From Thermoflavifilum thermophilum (GTDB lineage: Bacteria > Bacteroidota > Bacteroidia > Chitinophagales > Chitinophagaceae), in assembly GCF_900116565.1 (NCBI RefSeq), contig NZ_FPCJ01000001.1, positions 1,462,464-1,526,463 of the forward strand: a DNA stretch of 64,000 nucleotides, written 5' to 3'. Within the stretch, counting starts at the first letter, position 1. Every line of letters begins with the position of its first letter. The position numbers were made by a program, and so were the translations under genes. Shown here in pieces: positions 1-9,121 of the stretch. Under the pieces are notes generated by a model. The model did not search any database, was not told where the DNA came from, and saw only the letters and a list, made by a program, of their open reading frames with translations.

Positions 1-640
1 TCACCGCAAACGATTGGGAATTTTCAACCGGAATCCATGTTTTGAAATTGGCCAGTTCATCGTACACAGCGATACCTCGTTGCGGATCATAAAGATATAC
101 CTGTTGATGGCGGTCAATGATCCGCGTAGGTTGCAGCAGACCGGGCATGAGCTGGTTAAAAGGAGCACTTTGCAGAAGCAGATTACCGTCCGGACTTATT
201 TTTTTCAAGGTTCCATTCCCTGCATCATATACCCAGATCTGGTTGTCGTAGGAAAGAGCCATGGCAGCAGGTTGCAGGATACCTTTTGCTTTCAGGTCGA
301 GTACATACTGGGAGGTCAGCCATCTGGAGAGAAAATAAATGCGCCCGGTATGGGCATAAAAAAGCAAAATGCGCAACGGATTGCTTACATCAGCCTGGTC
401 GGGAATGCCAGTGCTCCAGTTGGTATACTGATACAGGCTGTCAGCTTGCCCATCTTTTTTGAAGAAAACACCCTGCTGGTTAATCCAGTACAAATTGCCG
501 GAAGGGTCTGTGTACACCTGGCGGGCCTTTAATGCAAAGCTGTCGGTGATCCGGAAGAAAAGCCCAGGTGCCTGTGCGGCGGCAGAAAAGGCGTAGCAAG
601 ACCAACAAATGCAAAGAATGCCGGAATATAACGTTTTCAT
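1..640 (-). CDS. Secreted beta-propeller-like protein, cut by window edge
   Basis: Only the first 213 residues lie in the window; the C-terminus runs off the left edge. The protein starts with a signal peptide (MKTLYSGILCICW, then an Ala-rich cleavage region ending AAAQA), so it is exported. The mature part has recurring motifs such as VYTDPSGNLYWIN, LSYDNQIWVYDAGN and RQQVYLYDP-like strands, typical of six- or seven-bladed propeller folds found in uncharacterised Bacteroidota proteins. It is the last visible gene of the leftward rsfS-ftsH-LUD-lpxH operon, starting 10 bases after the lpxH stop. I do not recognise a specific family. The coding call is firm because of the clean signal peptide and long open frame; the function is unknown. 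Confidence 0.7.
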   Translation of the reverse strand, partial: MKTLYSGILCICWSCYAFSAAAQAPGLFFRITDSFALKARQVYTDPSGNLYWINQQGVFFKKDGQADSLYQYTNWSTGIPDQADVSNPLRILLFYAHTGRIYFLSRWLTSQYVLDLKAKGILQPAAMALSYDNQIWVYDAGNGTLKKISPDGNLLLQSAPFNQLMPGLLQPTRIIDRHQQVYLYDPQRGIAVYDELANFKTWIPVENSQSFAV

Positions 641-650
641 GGCAATAGCA

Positions 651-1433
651 TTAGTTGCCGGCAGAAAAAGTTTTTACCGTGGCGGGATAATAGCACAGCT
701 GCAGCCCCTGTCTGGCGTCAAATACAGCATAGGAATAAAACCTGAGCCAATCGCCCAGGTTGACATAACGGCTACCTCCTGGCAGGGTGATATCCAGGGC
801 AAGATGGCGATGGCCAAAAATGAAATAATCAATATGTCTCTCTGCAAGTACCTGCTTGCAATATTGCACCAGCCATTCCCGGTCTTCTCCCAGGAAGGTT
901 TCGGTAGATGTGGCAGCCCGGCTTTGGCGGCTGAAAAAATCGGCAATGGCTATTCCCCAGGAAGGATGCAGCATGGCAAAGAGTTTTCTGCAGAGGGGGT
1001 TGCGGAAGATTTTTTTCAGCAGCTTATATCCTCTGTCGCCCGGGCCCAGACCATCACCATGTCCGAGATAAAAACTTTTCCCTTCACAGTGTAAGATAAC
1101 CGGGCTATCATACACCGGAATATGAAATTCTTCTTCAAAATAACCATCCATCCACATGTCGTGGTTGCCAATGAAAACGGATATCGGGATGCCCCGGTCT
1201 GAGAGTTCTGCCAGTTTACCCAGCAGGCGGGTATAGCCTTTGGGGATAACTGATTTGTACTCAAACCAGAAATCAAACAGGTCGCCCAGCAGGAAAATAT
1301 GGGCAGCATCGGCCGATATTTCTTCCAGCCATTGCACGATTAGTTTTTCCCTTTGCAGGCTAAGTTGTTTTCCTCCCGCTCCCAGGTGAAAATCCGAAGC
1401 GAAGTAAATTTTTTGATTTTCGGGCAATGCCAT
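651..1433 (-). CDS. lpxH: UDP-2,3-diacylglucosamine diphosphatase (LpxH-like)
   Basis: A 260-residue calcineurin-like phosphoesterase. The metal-binding motifs appear in order: FASDFHLG, LLGDLFDFW, GNHD, LGHGDG and FGHRHL. That order and length fit the LpxH family, which cleaves UDP-2,3-diacylglucosamine to lipid X and UMP in lipid A synthesis at the inner membrane. The start chosen (MALPENQ) is preceded by GGAG about seven bases upstream. A longer frame to 1637 would overlap the upstream gene and has an unlikely N-terminus. It sits downstream of ftsH and the LUD gene on the same strand with a 64-base gap. Family assignment is strong; LpxH rather than another metallophosphatase rests on motif spacing. 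Confidence 0.85.
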   Translation of the reverse strand: MALPENQKIYFASDFHLGAGGKQLSLQREKLIVQWLEEISADAAHIFLLGDLFDFWFEYKSVIPKGYTRLLGKLAELSDRGIPISVFIGNHDMWMDGYFEEEFHIPVYDSPVILHCEGKSFYLGHGDGLGPGDRGYKLLKKIFRNPLCRKLFAMLHPSWGIAIADFFSRQSRAATSTETFLGEDREWLVQYCKQVLAERHIDYFIFGHRHLALDITLPGGSRYVNLGDWLRFYSYAVFDARQGLQLCYYPATVKTFSAGN

Positions 1434-1497
1434 TGAGAGCTCCACGGTCTGAAGGGCTTGGGCAGGCAAGATAGTCAAGAATCCAGAGCTGACAAAG

Positions 1498-2163
1498 CTA
1501 TGGATGGGGAAGAGGCTGATCGATGAGAAACACGTACATTTCCTTCGGGCCATGGGCACCCATGACCAGTGTTTTTTCGATATCGGACGTGCGGCTGGGG
1601 CCGGTATGGAGGCTGCACATTGAAGGCCAGGAGTCACCGTATTTTTCTTTGATCAGCTGCAGGGCATCGCGGATATCCCACACCAGCTGATCGCCAAAAG
1701 CGGCAACCACATGTATGGGAGCAAAAACAGAGGGTATACGGCCAGAGGCTTGTCCTGCACTGAGTACAACAGAGCCTGTACGGGCAATCAGGCATTCGCA
1801 GCCAGTAAGGGCTACATCCATCTGTTCGGGTGGAAGGGAAGAGAGCAAAGAGATGGCGGTACCTGCATGCGCATCCGCTGCAAGCCATTCGCGCAAATGC
1901 TTTTCCCTGCATAGCACTTGTTTCCAACCCTGCTGCTGACAAAGGGCAAAAAACTGTTTGCCAAACACCTGCATGTCTTCGCAAAAAATGAACTTTCCGT
2001 TCAGGTTCACAAACGTTTCGGCAAAATGTACATCCAGGTTTTCGGGAGGAGTGGCAAATACCGGGCTGTTGCCCTCCGACTGGGGGAAGGGCAGAGGCAC
2101 CGGTTGGCTCAATGCATTGCGGATACGCTTCAGGATGTTTTCTTTTGCAGGCGAAACTTTCAT
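1498..2163 (-). CDS. LUD-domain protein (LutC/YkgG family)
   Basis: A 221-residue LUD-domain protein. The family hallmark, a Gly/Cys-rich stretch GCECLIARTGSVVLSAG, lies near residues 124-140, followed by the HTGPSRTSDIE region conserved in LutC. LutC homologues act with LutA and LutB in L-lactate oxidation, but no lutAB is nearby. In Bacteroidota a stand-alone LUD gene commonly follows ftsH, so a lactate role cannot be assumed. Its ATG overlaps the ftsH stop by four bases (ATGA), which indicates translational coupling. Family call is firm; substrate unknown. Confidence 0.85.
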   Translation of the reverse strand: MKVSPAKENILKRIRNALSQPVPLPFPQSEGNSPVFATPPENLDVHFAETFVNLNGKFIFCEDMQVFGKQFFALCQQQGWKQVLCREKHLREWLAADAHAGTAISLLSSLPPEQMDVALTGCECLIARTGSVVLSAGQASGRIPSVFAPIHVVAAFGDQLVWDIRDALQLIKEKYGDSWPSMCSLHTGPSRTSDIEKTLVMGAHGPKEMYVFLIDQPLPHP

Positions 2164-4187
2164 GACCCTGATACGGATGGCGAAGGTTTAATCAAATCTG
2201 CGGGCTCCACATTGTCCGGAGGCGCTACAATCACTTCCGGCTCGTGGGATTTTTTCTCTTCAAACGGTCGTTTGCCAATAAGCCGTTCCAGATCAGCCTG
2301 ATACAACACTTCTTTCTTCAGCAATTCCCTGGCCACGATGGTAAGCTCATTGCGACGGCTTTGCAGCAGCTGCTTGGTTCGTTGGTAAGCCTTGTCGATC
2401 AGGTTGCGCACTTCCTGATCAATCATCCGGGCTGTTTCTTCAGAGTAAGGTTTGCTGAAGGTGTAATCATTTTGCGGGTCGTAGAATGAAACGTTGCCGA
2501 TTTTTTCATTCATCCCGTAAACGGTAACCATCGCATAGGCCATCTTGGTAATCACCTGCAGGTCGTTTTGAGCGCCGGTGGATATTTTGCCAAAGATGAT
2601 ATCCTCTGCTGCCCGGCCGCCCAGGGTCATGCAGATATCATCCATGAGCTGGTCTGTGTTGTAGAGGTATTGTTCTTTGGGCAGATATTGTGCATAGCCC
2701 AGGGCCGCCACGCCACGGGGGACAATGGTCACTTTCACCAGGGGATTGGCATGCTCCAGGAACCAGCCGCAGATGGCGTGACCGGCTTCATGGAAGGCAA
2801 TGACTTCTTTTTCTTCGGGTGAAATGATTTTGTTTTTCTTTTCCAGTCCACCAATTACCCGGTCAATAGCATCGTTGAAGTCCTCCATCTCCACACAAAC
2901 CTTTCCTTTACGGGCAGCAATGAGAGCAGCCTCGTTGCATACGTTGGCAATATCGGCGCCCACAAAACCGGGTGTCTGGGCAGCCAGTTTTTTAACATCC
3001 AGATCGGGTGATTTTTTGATAGGTTTCAGGTGCACCTCAAAAATCTTTTCCCGGCCGATGAGGTCAGGCTTATCGATGGTAATCTGGCGGTCGAAACGTC
3101 CGGGACGGAGCAAAGCACTGTCGAGCACATCGGGCCGGTTGGTAGCTGCCAGGATAATGATGCCACTGTCGGAGCTGAAGCCATCCATTTCCACCAGCAG
3201 CTGGTTCAGGGTATTTTCCCTTTCGTCGTTGCTCATCATCACATTTTTACCCCGTGCCCTGCCAATGGCATCAATTTCATCGATGAAGATGATGCAGGGA
3301 GCTTTTTCCCGCGCCTGGCGGAACAGATCGCGCACTCGGCTGGCACCCACACCTACGAACAGCTCTACAAAATCGGATCCCGACATGGAGAAGAAGGGCA
3401 CCTGTGCTTCGCCAGCCATGGCTTTGGCCAGCAATGTTTTACCGGTGCCGGGAGGGCCAACCAGCAAAGCGCCTTTGGGAATTTTACCGCCCAGTGCCGT
3501 GTATTTTTTCGGGTTCCTGAGGAAGTCAACCACTTCCATGACTTCCTGCTTGGCTTCATCCAGGCCCGCTACATCGTTGAAGGTAACGTTGACACGAGTA
3601 CCTTTTTCAAACAGCTGAGCCCGTGATTTGCCGATGTTGAAGATGCCACCCGGCCCCCCGCCGCTGGAACTGCCACCCATCTTGCGCATCAGGAAGATCC
3701 ACAGGGCTACGAAAATCAGCAGCGGAATGGCAATATTCACAAATGGGGTGAACCAGTCGCCCCGGTCATGGTAGGTAACATCAATTTCTTCCGGAGCAAT
3801 ATTGTATTGTTTCTCGGCAGCGGCCAGTTCCTGATTGAAGGTTTCAATATTGCCGATGGTAAACACATAATGAGGTCCCGGATTCAGGTTGCCCAGGTTG
3901 TTGCGGGCTACGTCCTTGAATTTGGGCTGTGTCAGCCGGTCTTGTTTGATATAGACTTCGACCTGGCGGCCGTTGATCACGTCCAGCCGGGCCACGTCAT
4001 GGTCGGCCAGATAATTTTTGGCAAAATCCTGAAAACTGATTTCCTGGGGTTTGGAGCGGAAATCAAAAAAGTTCATAGCCAGCAGCAGCACGGCAATCAG
4101 CACGTAAATCCAATAAAAATTGAATTTTGGACCTCTCCGGGGATTTTTAGGTGTTCCCCTTCCCTGCAGCCCGTTTCCTGTTTCCAT
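2160..4187 (-). CDS. ftsH: ATP-dependent zinc metalloprotease FtsH
   Basis: A 675-residue membrane AAA+ protease that degrades misfolded and regulatory membrane proteins. Visible parts: transmembrane segment near residues 24-42, periplasmic FtsH extracellular domain, second transmembrane segment near 148-168, Walker A GPPGTGKT (244-251), Walker B FIDEID (301-306), second region of homology around 350-366, and the zinc site HEAGH (466-470). The C-terminal tail is Pro/Ser-rich. It lies 39 bases after rsfS and overlaps the LUD gene by four bases. Length and all catalytic motifs match the family. Confidence 0.98.
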   Translation of the reverse strand: METGNGLQGRGTPKNPRRGPKFNFYWIYVLIAVLLLAMNFFDFRSKPQEISFQDFAKNYLADHDVARLDVINGRQVEVYIKQDRLTQPKFKDVARNNLGNLNPGPHYVFTIGNIETFNQELAAAEKQYNIAPEEIDVTYHDRGDWFTPFVNIAIPLLIFVALWIFLMRKMGGSSSGGGPGGIFNIGKSRAQLFEKGTRVNVTFNDVAGLDEAKQEVMEVVDFLRNPKKYTALGGKIPKGALLVGPPGTGKTLLAKAMAGEAQVPFFSMSGSDFVELFVGVGASRVRDLFRQAREKAPCIIFIDEIDAIGRARGKNVMMSNDERENTLNQLLVEMDGFSSDSGIIILAATNRPDVLDSALLRPGRFDRQITIDKPDLIGREKIFEVHLKPIKKSPDLDVKKLAAQTPGFVGADIANVCNEAALIAARKGKVCVEMEDFNDAIDRVIGGLEKKNKIISPEEKEVIAFHEAGHAICGWFLEHANPLVKVTIVPRGVAALGYAQYLPKEQYLYNTDQLMDDICMTLGGRAAEDIIFGKISTGAQNDLQVITKMAYAMVTVYGMNEKIGNVSFYDPQNDYTFSKPYSEETARMIDQEVRNLIDKAYQRTKQLLQSRRNELTIVARELLKKEVLYQADLERLIGKRPFEEKKSHEPEVIVAPPDNVEPADLIKPSPSVSGS

Positions 4188-4226
4188 ATTTAATGCATTC
4201 GTGTCAAACCATTAAAAATTTGAATA

Positions 4227-4637
4227 TCAAGCATCCGGAAACTCAGTTTGTTCCGCATCACTCCACATTTCTTCCAGCTTGTAAAACTGGCGTGTTTCCG
4301 GATAAAAAATGTGTACTACCACATTTACGTAATCGAGCAACACCCATTTCAGGGCGCTGTAGCCTTCCTGCCGATAAGGAGATTCACCCACCTGTTGTTT
4401 TACATATTCCTCCACATGCTCGGCAATGGCTTTGATTTGGATGGAATTGTCGGCTTCGCAAATGATAAAAAAGTCGGCAATGGCTTCAGGAATTTTTCTG
4501 AGATCCAGCGAAACAATACGCTGCCCTTTTTTTTCCTGAATAGCCCGGATAATGGATGTAATGATTTTGCTGTTTTTGTGAAGCCGCGTGGACTTGTGAT
4601 GTCTCTGTCGGGTTGTTGCAGATATGGATTCCAACAA
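4227..4637 (-). CDS. rsfS: Ribosomal silencing factor RsfS
   Basis: A 136-residue RsfS/Iojap protein, which binds ribosomal protein L14 and blocks subunit joining in starvation. The core runs from IITSIIRAIQEKKGQ through the family pattern LDLR, ADFFIICEADNS, EGYSALKWVLLDYVNVVVHIFY and ETRQFYKLEEMW. An N-terminal extension of about 20 residues (rich in Thr, Arg, His) precedes the core; a later start cannot be excluded. It heads the leftward operon with ftsH and is transcribed away from birA across a 171-base AT-rich gap. Confidence 0.93.
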   Translation of the reverse strand: MLESISATTRQRHHKSTRLHKNSKIITSIIRAIQEKKGQRIVSLDLRKIPEAIADFFIICEADNSIQIKAIAEHVEEYVKQQVGESPYRQEGYSALKWVLLDYVNVVVHIFYPETRQFYKLEEMWSDAEQTEFPDA

Positions 4638-4749
4638 GCTTTCCTGATTTTTAGTTTTTTATCAAAATGAATAATAAAAATGGCAAAAAACGGTTCTAAA
4701 CAAAGTTAACAAATTTCTATACGAAATTAGGATGTCTTGTGTTTCTTCG

Positions 4750-4783
4750 TTTGCTTCCACTCTCTATTTTTACATAAATTTAG
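4750..4783 (+). promoter_or_regulatory. Candidate Bacteroidetes promoter of birA
   Basis: TTTG at 4750-4753 and TAAATTTA at 4775-4782 are separated by 21 bases, close to the Bacteroidetes -33 TTTG / -7 TAnnTTTG arrangement. The likely start site falls shortly before the birA ATG at 4809. The -7 box deviates at its last base, so this is only a candidate. Confidence 0.4.
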
Positions 4784-4808
4784 TGATTAACCCCAATCGT
4801 TTTTAGCT

Positions 4809-5567
4809 ATGGAATTTGTCCTGATTCGATTGGATGAAGTTGACAGCACCAACAATTATGCCATGGCCCGGATTCAGCATGGGGGTCTGCCGGAAGGTAC
4901 TGTCATTCAGGCCCTGCAGCAACATGCCGGCAGGGGCCAGCGCAATAAAGGATGGATCAGTGAACCTCGCGCCAATCTGTTAGTAAGCATCATCCTGAAG
5001 CCGGCAGTCATCAGCCATCAGCCGCCATTTCTGTTGAGTATGGCCGTCGCCGCAGGCCTCAGGGAAGCGGTGGCCCGTATTTGCCAGCAGGATTTTTACA
5101 TCAAATGGACAAATGATTTGTACTGGAATGACAGAAAGGCAGGTGGTATCCTGATTGAAAACACCTGGAAGGGGCAATATTGGCAATATGCTGTTGTGGG
5201 AATTGGGTTGAACGTAAACCAGAAACAATTCCCGCCGGAATTGCCCAACCCCGTTTCCCTGACTCAGATTACCGGCAAGGAATATGAGTTGCAGGATGTC
5301 TTGCAAGAGGTATATGATCAGATCATGAAACGGTATCGGGATTTGCAGGGCGGGAAAACCCAGGAACTGGTCCAGGAATATCATCAGTGGTTATATCGCA
5401 AGGATCGGGAAGCCTGGTATGAAAGCGATGGGCAGCGTTTCCGGGGCATTATCCGGGAAGTGCAGCCCGATGGGCATCTGATCATGGATACGGCAGAGGG
5501 GCGAAAAAGCTGGGCTTTTGGGCAGCTGGAATTTGTGCTGGATCAGCCCGCTACACCTTTATCTTAG
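4809..5567 (+). CDS. birA: Biotin--[acetyl-CoA-carboxylase] ligase
   Basis: A 252-residue biotin protein ligase without an N-terminal HTH, so it is a ligase and not a repressor. The catalytic core shows VDSTNNYA near residue 11, AGRGQRNKGWISE (the biotinyl-AMP binding loop, near 40), the KWTNDLYW motif near 100, KAGGILIE, and GIGLNVNQ. A small C-terminal SH3-like domain follows. It attaches biotin to carboxyl carrier proteins. Its 3' end overlaps the convergent SUI1 gene by 17 bases. Confidence 0.95.
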   Translation: MEFVLIRLDEVDSTNNYAMARIQHGGLPEGTVIQALQQHAGRGQRNKGWISEPRANLLVSIILKPAVISHQPPFLLSMAVAAGLREAVARICQQDFYIKWTNDLYWNDRKAGGILIENTWKGQYWQYAVVGIGLNVNQKQFPPELPNPVSLTQITGKEYELQDVLQEVYDQIMKRYRDLQGGKTQELVQEYHQWLYRKDREAWYESDGQRFRGIIREVQPDGHLIMDTAEGRKSWAFGQLEFVLDQPATPLS

Positions 5568-5886
5568 CAAATCCGTTTTTCAACAGCCACTGCCGGGCTT
5601 TTTCCCGGCAATCGCCCTGCAGCAGTACACTGTTATCATCATGGGTACCGCCCGTGCCGCAGCTGGTTTTCAATCCCTGGGCAATTTGCTTGAGTTCATG
5701 TTCCGGAAGTTCAAATCCTGTAATGAGGGTTACCGTTTTTCCTTTCCGTTGATGGTTATCTAATTTGATATACAGGATTTGGGATGCCCGTGCAGGATAT
5801 TGCGGAGCATCTGCATCCTCATTTTTGCTGAAGAAATCAGGATCGGTGGAATACACAATTCCAGATCGGGAAGACTGTTTTTTCAT
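5551..5886 (-). CDS. Translation initiation factor SUI1/YciH family
   Basis: A 111-residue protein with a C-terminal SUI1 domain: GKTVTLITGFE, LKQIAQGLKTSCGTGGT and VLLQGDCREKARQWLLKNG are the conserved blocks. Bacterial YciH proteins resemble eukaryotic eIF1 and influence start-codon fidelity. ATG at 5886 (MKKQSS) is preferred; an in-frame TTG seven codons upstream is possible but weaker. The gene converges on birA with overlapping 3' ends. Confidence 0.9.
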   Translation of the reverse strand: MKKQSSRSGIVYSTDPDFFSKNEDADAPQYPARASQILYIKLDNHQRKGKTVTLITGFELPEHELKQIAQGLKTSCGTGGTHDDNSVLLQGDCREKARQWLLKNGFAKIKV

Positions 5887-5995
5887 GAGTGGTTTGGGTT
5901 TGAGCAAAACCTGAGATAGGGAGTTTTTCTACCACAACCTAAAATTAGAAAATTCGGATTACACAAAAGCAGGCCTATGATTGGCGCAGGCCATG

Positions 5996-6943
5996 CTATT
6001 CAGATCCCGGCACTACGACGGGCAAAACCCGGGGCAGGAGCCTGACTTCTACCTGGCCCAGGTTGCGGATATCCACAGGCTCACCATCCACCTGCATCCA
6101 TTTGATGATTTTTTTGCGCTGGATGGTGAGCTGTTTGGCACGGAAAAAACGAACTTGTTTTTCTGAATCTTGGAGCTTACCCCGCAGGGCCTGTATGGAT
6201 AGCTTGGCCAGGGATGCCCAGTTCAGGGGGCGGATGATGCACACTTCCAGCCAGCCATCGTCGGGGCTGGCGTGGGGGGCAATTTTAAAGGCATAGCCAA
6301 ACTGGTTGCCATTGGCCACGGCAACGAGAAAGGCCCTTTCCTGAAGGATTTCTCCGTCAAGGATGAGCGTATATTTCTTGGCCCTGTATTTTTGAAAAGA
6401 GGCGAGGGTCAGCCAGGTATAGGTCAGGATACCGCGGAGGGTATGGCCGGCAAACCGGCGGGCGATAAGAGCATCGAATCCCACGCCGGCGTTGCTGAAA
6501 AAGTATCTGCCGTTGGCGATGCCGGCGTCAATCCATCGGATATGGCCGCTGTGGATCAGTTCGATTGCTTTCCGGGGTGAAAGCGGAATGTTCAGCGCGC
6601 GGGCGAGCCCGTTGCCGCTGCCGGCAGGAATGATAACCAGCCGCGTGCCTACATTTTTCGATGCAGCTTCTGCAAAGGCTGTTGCCACTTCGTTAACTGA
6701 ACCATCGCCCCCCACCACGCCCACAAAGGCGAGTCCCCGGTCAATAGCTTCGGCAGCCAGCTCGCGGCCATGACCCGCATAGGAGGTCCAGCAGATTTCA
6801 TAGTCTATGCGTAGTTTCAGCAGCGCCGCCTCCAATACACGGAGAAGAGAACGGCGCTTCCGATGACCGGCGCGAGGATTGATGATCAACCGGATACGGG
6901 AAACAGCTTTGGGGTCTGGCATCATCATAGAGGCAAAATACAC
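5996..6943 (-). CDS. Diacylglycerol/lipid kinase family protein
   Basis: A 315-residue soluble DAGK-catalytic-domain protein (YegS/DgkB type). Motifs: LIINPRAGH near residue 19, the nucleotide-binding VVGGDGSVNEV near 77, and PAGSGNGLARAL near 106. DAHASPDDG-like acidic residues and a C-terminal VDGEP complete the family pattern. These enzymes phosphorylate lipid alcohols such as diacylglycerol at the membrane. Several ATGs are available (MYFASMMMPDP); the true start may be at the MMM. It starts one base after the nadC stop, so it is likely cotranscribed with nadC. Confidence 0.92.
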   Translation of the reverse strand: MYFASMMMPDPKAVSRIRLIINPRAGHRKRRSLLRVLEAALLKLRIDYEICWTSYAGHGRELAAEAIDRGLAFVGVVGGDGSVNEVATAFAEAASKNVGTRLVIIPAGSGNGLARALNIPLSPRKAIELIHSGHIRWIDAGIANGRYFFSNAGVGFDALIARRFAGHTLRGILTYTWLTLASFQKYRAKKYTLILDGEILQERAFLVAVANGNQFGYAFKIAPHASPDDGWLEVCIIRPLNWASLAKLSIQALRGKLQDSEKQVRFFRAKQLTIQRKKIIKWMQVDGEPVDIRNLGQVEVRLLPRVLPVVVPGSE

Positions 6944-6944
6944 A

Positions 6945-7832
6945 TTAGCTGGCTGGGGGAAGATATTTCAGATGCATATCCAGGCTAACGGCCTGGTGCG
7001 TAATGGCGCCTACCGAGATGAAATCTACTCCAGTGGCGGCATAGGCCGCAATGTTGTCCAGCTCAATATTCCCTGATGCCTCCGTTTCACAACGGCCGTT
7101 TACCAGTTGAACGGCTTGTTTGACCTGGGCTGGACTGAAATGGTCGAACATAATGCGCTGAATACCTCCTTCTTCAAGGGCTTCGTTTACCTCTTGCAGG
7201 TTGCGGGTTTCTACCTCTACGGGTAGTTGCAGCCCGTGTTGCTTCATATAGGCTTTAGCCCGGCGAATGGCTTCACGTATGCCTCCGCAGGCATCGATAT
7301 GATTGTCTTTGAGCATGATGTAATCATACAATCCCATGCGGTGGTTTACGCCACCTCCTATTCGCACAGCTTCTTTTTCGAGCAGGCGAAAATTGGGTGT
7401 GGTTTTTCGGGTATCCAACAGGCGGGTGTGGCTTCCGGCGAGGCGATCCACATATTTTCGGGTGAGTGTGGCAATGCCACTCATTCTTTGCATGCAGTTC
7501 AACACCAGCCGCTCGGCAGAAAGAATACTGCGCATGGGGCCGGTTACCTGTAAGATTTTTTCACCGGGTTGTATGGGGTTGCCATCCTCTTTGAATTGCA
7601 GGATTTGACAAGTGGGATCCAGCCACTGAAAAATAGCTATGGCCACCTGAACACCCGCCAGGATGCCCGACGATTGGCTAACCAATAATGCCGATCCTTG
7701 CTGATGAGCCGAAATGCAACACAGGGTACTGTGATCGCCATCCCCCATGTCTTCGTCAAGGGCCTCCCGGATAAAATGATGCAAGCGCTCGTTGTAAGAA
7801 ATGTGTACAGATGAATCAGGCTGCTGTTGCAT
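6945..7832 (-). CDS. nadC: Nicotinate-nucleotide pyrophosphorylase (carboxylating)
   Basis: A 295-residue quinolinate phosphoribosyltransferase, which makes nicotinate mononucleotide from quinolinate and PRPP in de novo NAD synthesis. Motifs: EDMGDGDHST near the N-terminus, SAERLVLNCMQRMSGIAT, LDTRKTTPNFRLLEKEAVRIGGG with the PRPP/quinolinate-binding Arg and His residues, KDNHI, VEVETRN, and ASGNI plus SVGAIT at the end. ATG at 7832 (MQQQPDSS) gives the usual length; a longer frame to 7907 has an atypical extension. No nadA or nadB is in the window. Confidence 0.96.
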   Translation of the reverse strand: MQQQPDSSVHISYNERLHHFIREALDEDMGDGDHSTLCCISAHQQGSALLVSQSSGILAGVQVAIAIFQWLDPTCQILQFKEDGNPIQPGEKILQVTGPMRSILSAERLVLNCMQRMSGIATLTRKYVDRLAGSHTRLLDTRKTTPNFRLLEKEAVRIGGGVNHRMGLYDYIMLKDNHIDACGGIREAIRRAKAYMKQHGLQLPVEVETRNLQEVNEALEEGGIQRIMFDHFSPAQVKQAVQLVNGRCETEASGNIELDNIAAYAATGVDFISVGAITHQAVSLDMHLKYLPPAS

Positions 7833-7937
7833 AGGAGGTACAAAGAAAAGATATTTTCTGTCTTCCGGAAAGCAGGCAAAACCAGGCCGCAGGAAGGGTG
7901 ATTGCAAAAGCCTATTTTCTGGGTAGGCTGGACTTTG

Positions 7938-8336
7938 TCATGTCTGCGCCTCAAACCGGATTTCCTGCAACACATATTGATCAGGTCCATGCTGGCGGAG
8001 GAAAAAAGTAATGCGATAGGTGCCATTCGTGGTAACCATCCTGCCAATACCAAAACGGGAATCCTGCCCGCCTTCATGAATCAGCTGAAAAGATTTGACG
8101 GGATTTTTGGAAAAGAAATCTTTTAGAATCATGGTGGCTTGCGCCTTGCTGTACGAATTGGATTGGTCGAGCAAGGTGATCTGGATCATGTTATCGAAAT
8201 ACCGGCTTAATTCAGTGGCGTTGCCTGCCCTCAGTGCTTTCACTACATCATCAAAAGGATCTGCTGCAGGCTTTATATTCCAGGCAGTGATCCACAGGGG
8301 TAAAATCCAGAAGCTCAGGTGTAGCAAATATTTCAT
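7938..8336 (-). CDS. DUF4783 family secreted protein
   Basis: A 132-residue protein with a signal peptide (MKYLLHLSFWILPLWITAW) and a small alpha/beta domain of the SnoaL/NTF2-like kind annotated as DUF4783 in Bacteroidota. Recognisable parts are FDDVVKALRAGNATELSRYFD, SKAQATMILKDFFSKNP and the closing QYVLQEIRFE. An ATG two codons upstream (8342) is an alternative start. It lies upstream of nadC in the same direction, a neighbourhood often seen in this phylum. Biochemical role unknown. Confidence 0.8.
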   Translation of the reverse strand: MKYLLHLSFWILPLWITAWNIKPAADPFDDVVKALRAGNATELSRYFDNMIQITLLDQSNSYSKAQATMILKDFFSKNPVKSFQLIHEGGQDSRFGIGRMVTTNGTYRITFFLRQHGPDQYVLQEIRFEAQT

Positions 8337-8533
8337 GGCCATGAAGTTTTACACAAAAATCGGAAAATGCTATTCCAAAACAAGCTAAAAACATGCCAAT
8401 TGCTGGTCTGTTTGATTTCTCCCAATCAAGAGCTGTGATTTGTAATCCTTTGCAGCAAGTTTTAAGTTGGTTTTTGCCTGGTAGGGTGCAACGTTTTAAA
8501 ATTGTAATTTGTCTTAATAATTAGCCTTAACCA

Positions 8534-9121
8534 TTGGGTGGACAGCCGGAATATCAGGATGATCGAGCGCTGGTACAAGCCTGTTTAGAGGGCAGGAGGG
8601 AAGCGCAGAAGGCCCTTTATGAGCGGTTTGCACCGCGCATGTTGGGCTTGTGTGTGCGTTATGTGGGTAACCGGGTGGATGCAGAGGAAGTGATGCAGGA
8701 AGGCTTTATCAGTGTATTCCTGCATTTGCATCAGTTTCGTTTTGCCGGATCGCTGGAAGGCTGGATTCGCCGAATCATGGTAAGAGCTGCTGTCAATTAC
8801 ACCCGTCGCCGCAAGTGGATATCGCTCGATGACCGAAAGGAGGAGGATACGGAGCGGGTAAACAGTATGGCTGTACAAAGCACGGCTGAAGAGCGGGAGT
8901 TGATACAGCTGATCTTGCAGATGCCCAAAGGTTATCGGACAATCTTTAACCTTCATGTAGTGGAGGGTTATGCACACCGGGAGATTGCAGCATTGCTGGG
9001 AATTGATGAAGGTACTTCCCGGTCACAGTTTGCCAGGGCACGAGCCTGGCTACAGGCCCGGCTTTCGGCCGATCAGCAAAGGATATCGCCCCATATGAAT
9101 AAAAAACTACACGACTTATGA
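8534..9121 (+). CDS. ECF RNA polymerase sigma factor
   Basis: A 195-residue ECF sigma. Region 2 is seen in ALYERFAPRMLGLCVRYVGN, RVDAEEVMQEGFISVF and the -10-binding helix FRFAGSLEGWIRRIMVRAAVNYTRR. Region 4 is seen in LQMPKGYRTIFNLHVVEGYAHREIAALLGIDEGTSRSQ-type sequence, a clear HTH. No ATG is available near the N-terminus, so TTG at 8534 is taken as the start. It overlaps the next gene by four bases (ATGA), so the two are coupled and the partner is the likely regulator. Confidence 0.92.
   Translation: MGGQPEYQDDRALVQACLEGRREAQKALYERFAPRMLGLCVRYVGNRVDAEEVMQEGFISVFLHLHQFRFAGSLEGWIRRIMVRAAVNYTRRRKWISLDDRKEEDTERVNSMAVQSTAEERELIQLILQMPKGYRTIFNLHVVEGYAHREIAALLGIDEGTSRSQFARARAWLQARLSADQQRISPHMNKKLHDL

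Noticed and set aside
2800..3626. Long plus-strand frames inside ftsH
   Set aside because: Antisense shadows of a fully conserved FtsH sequence.
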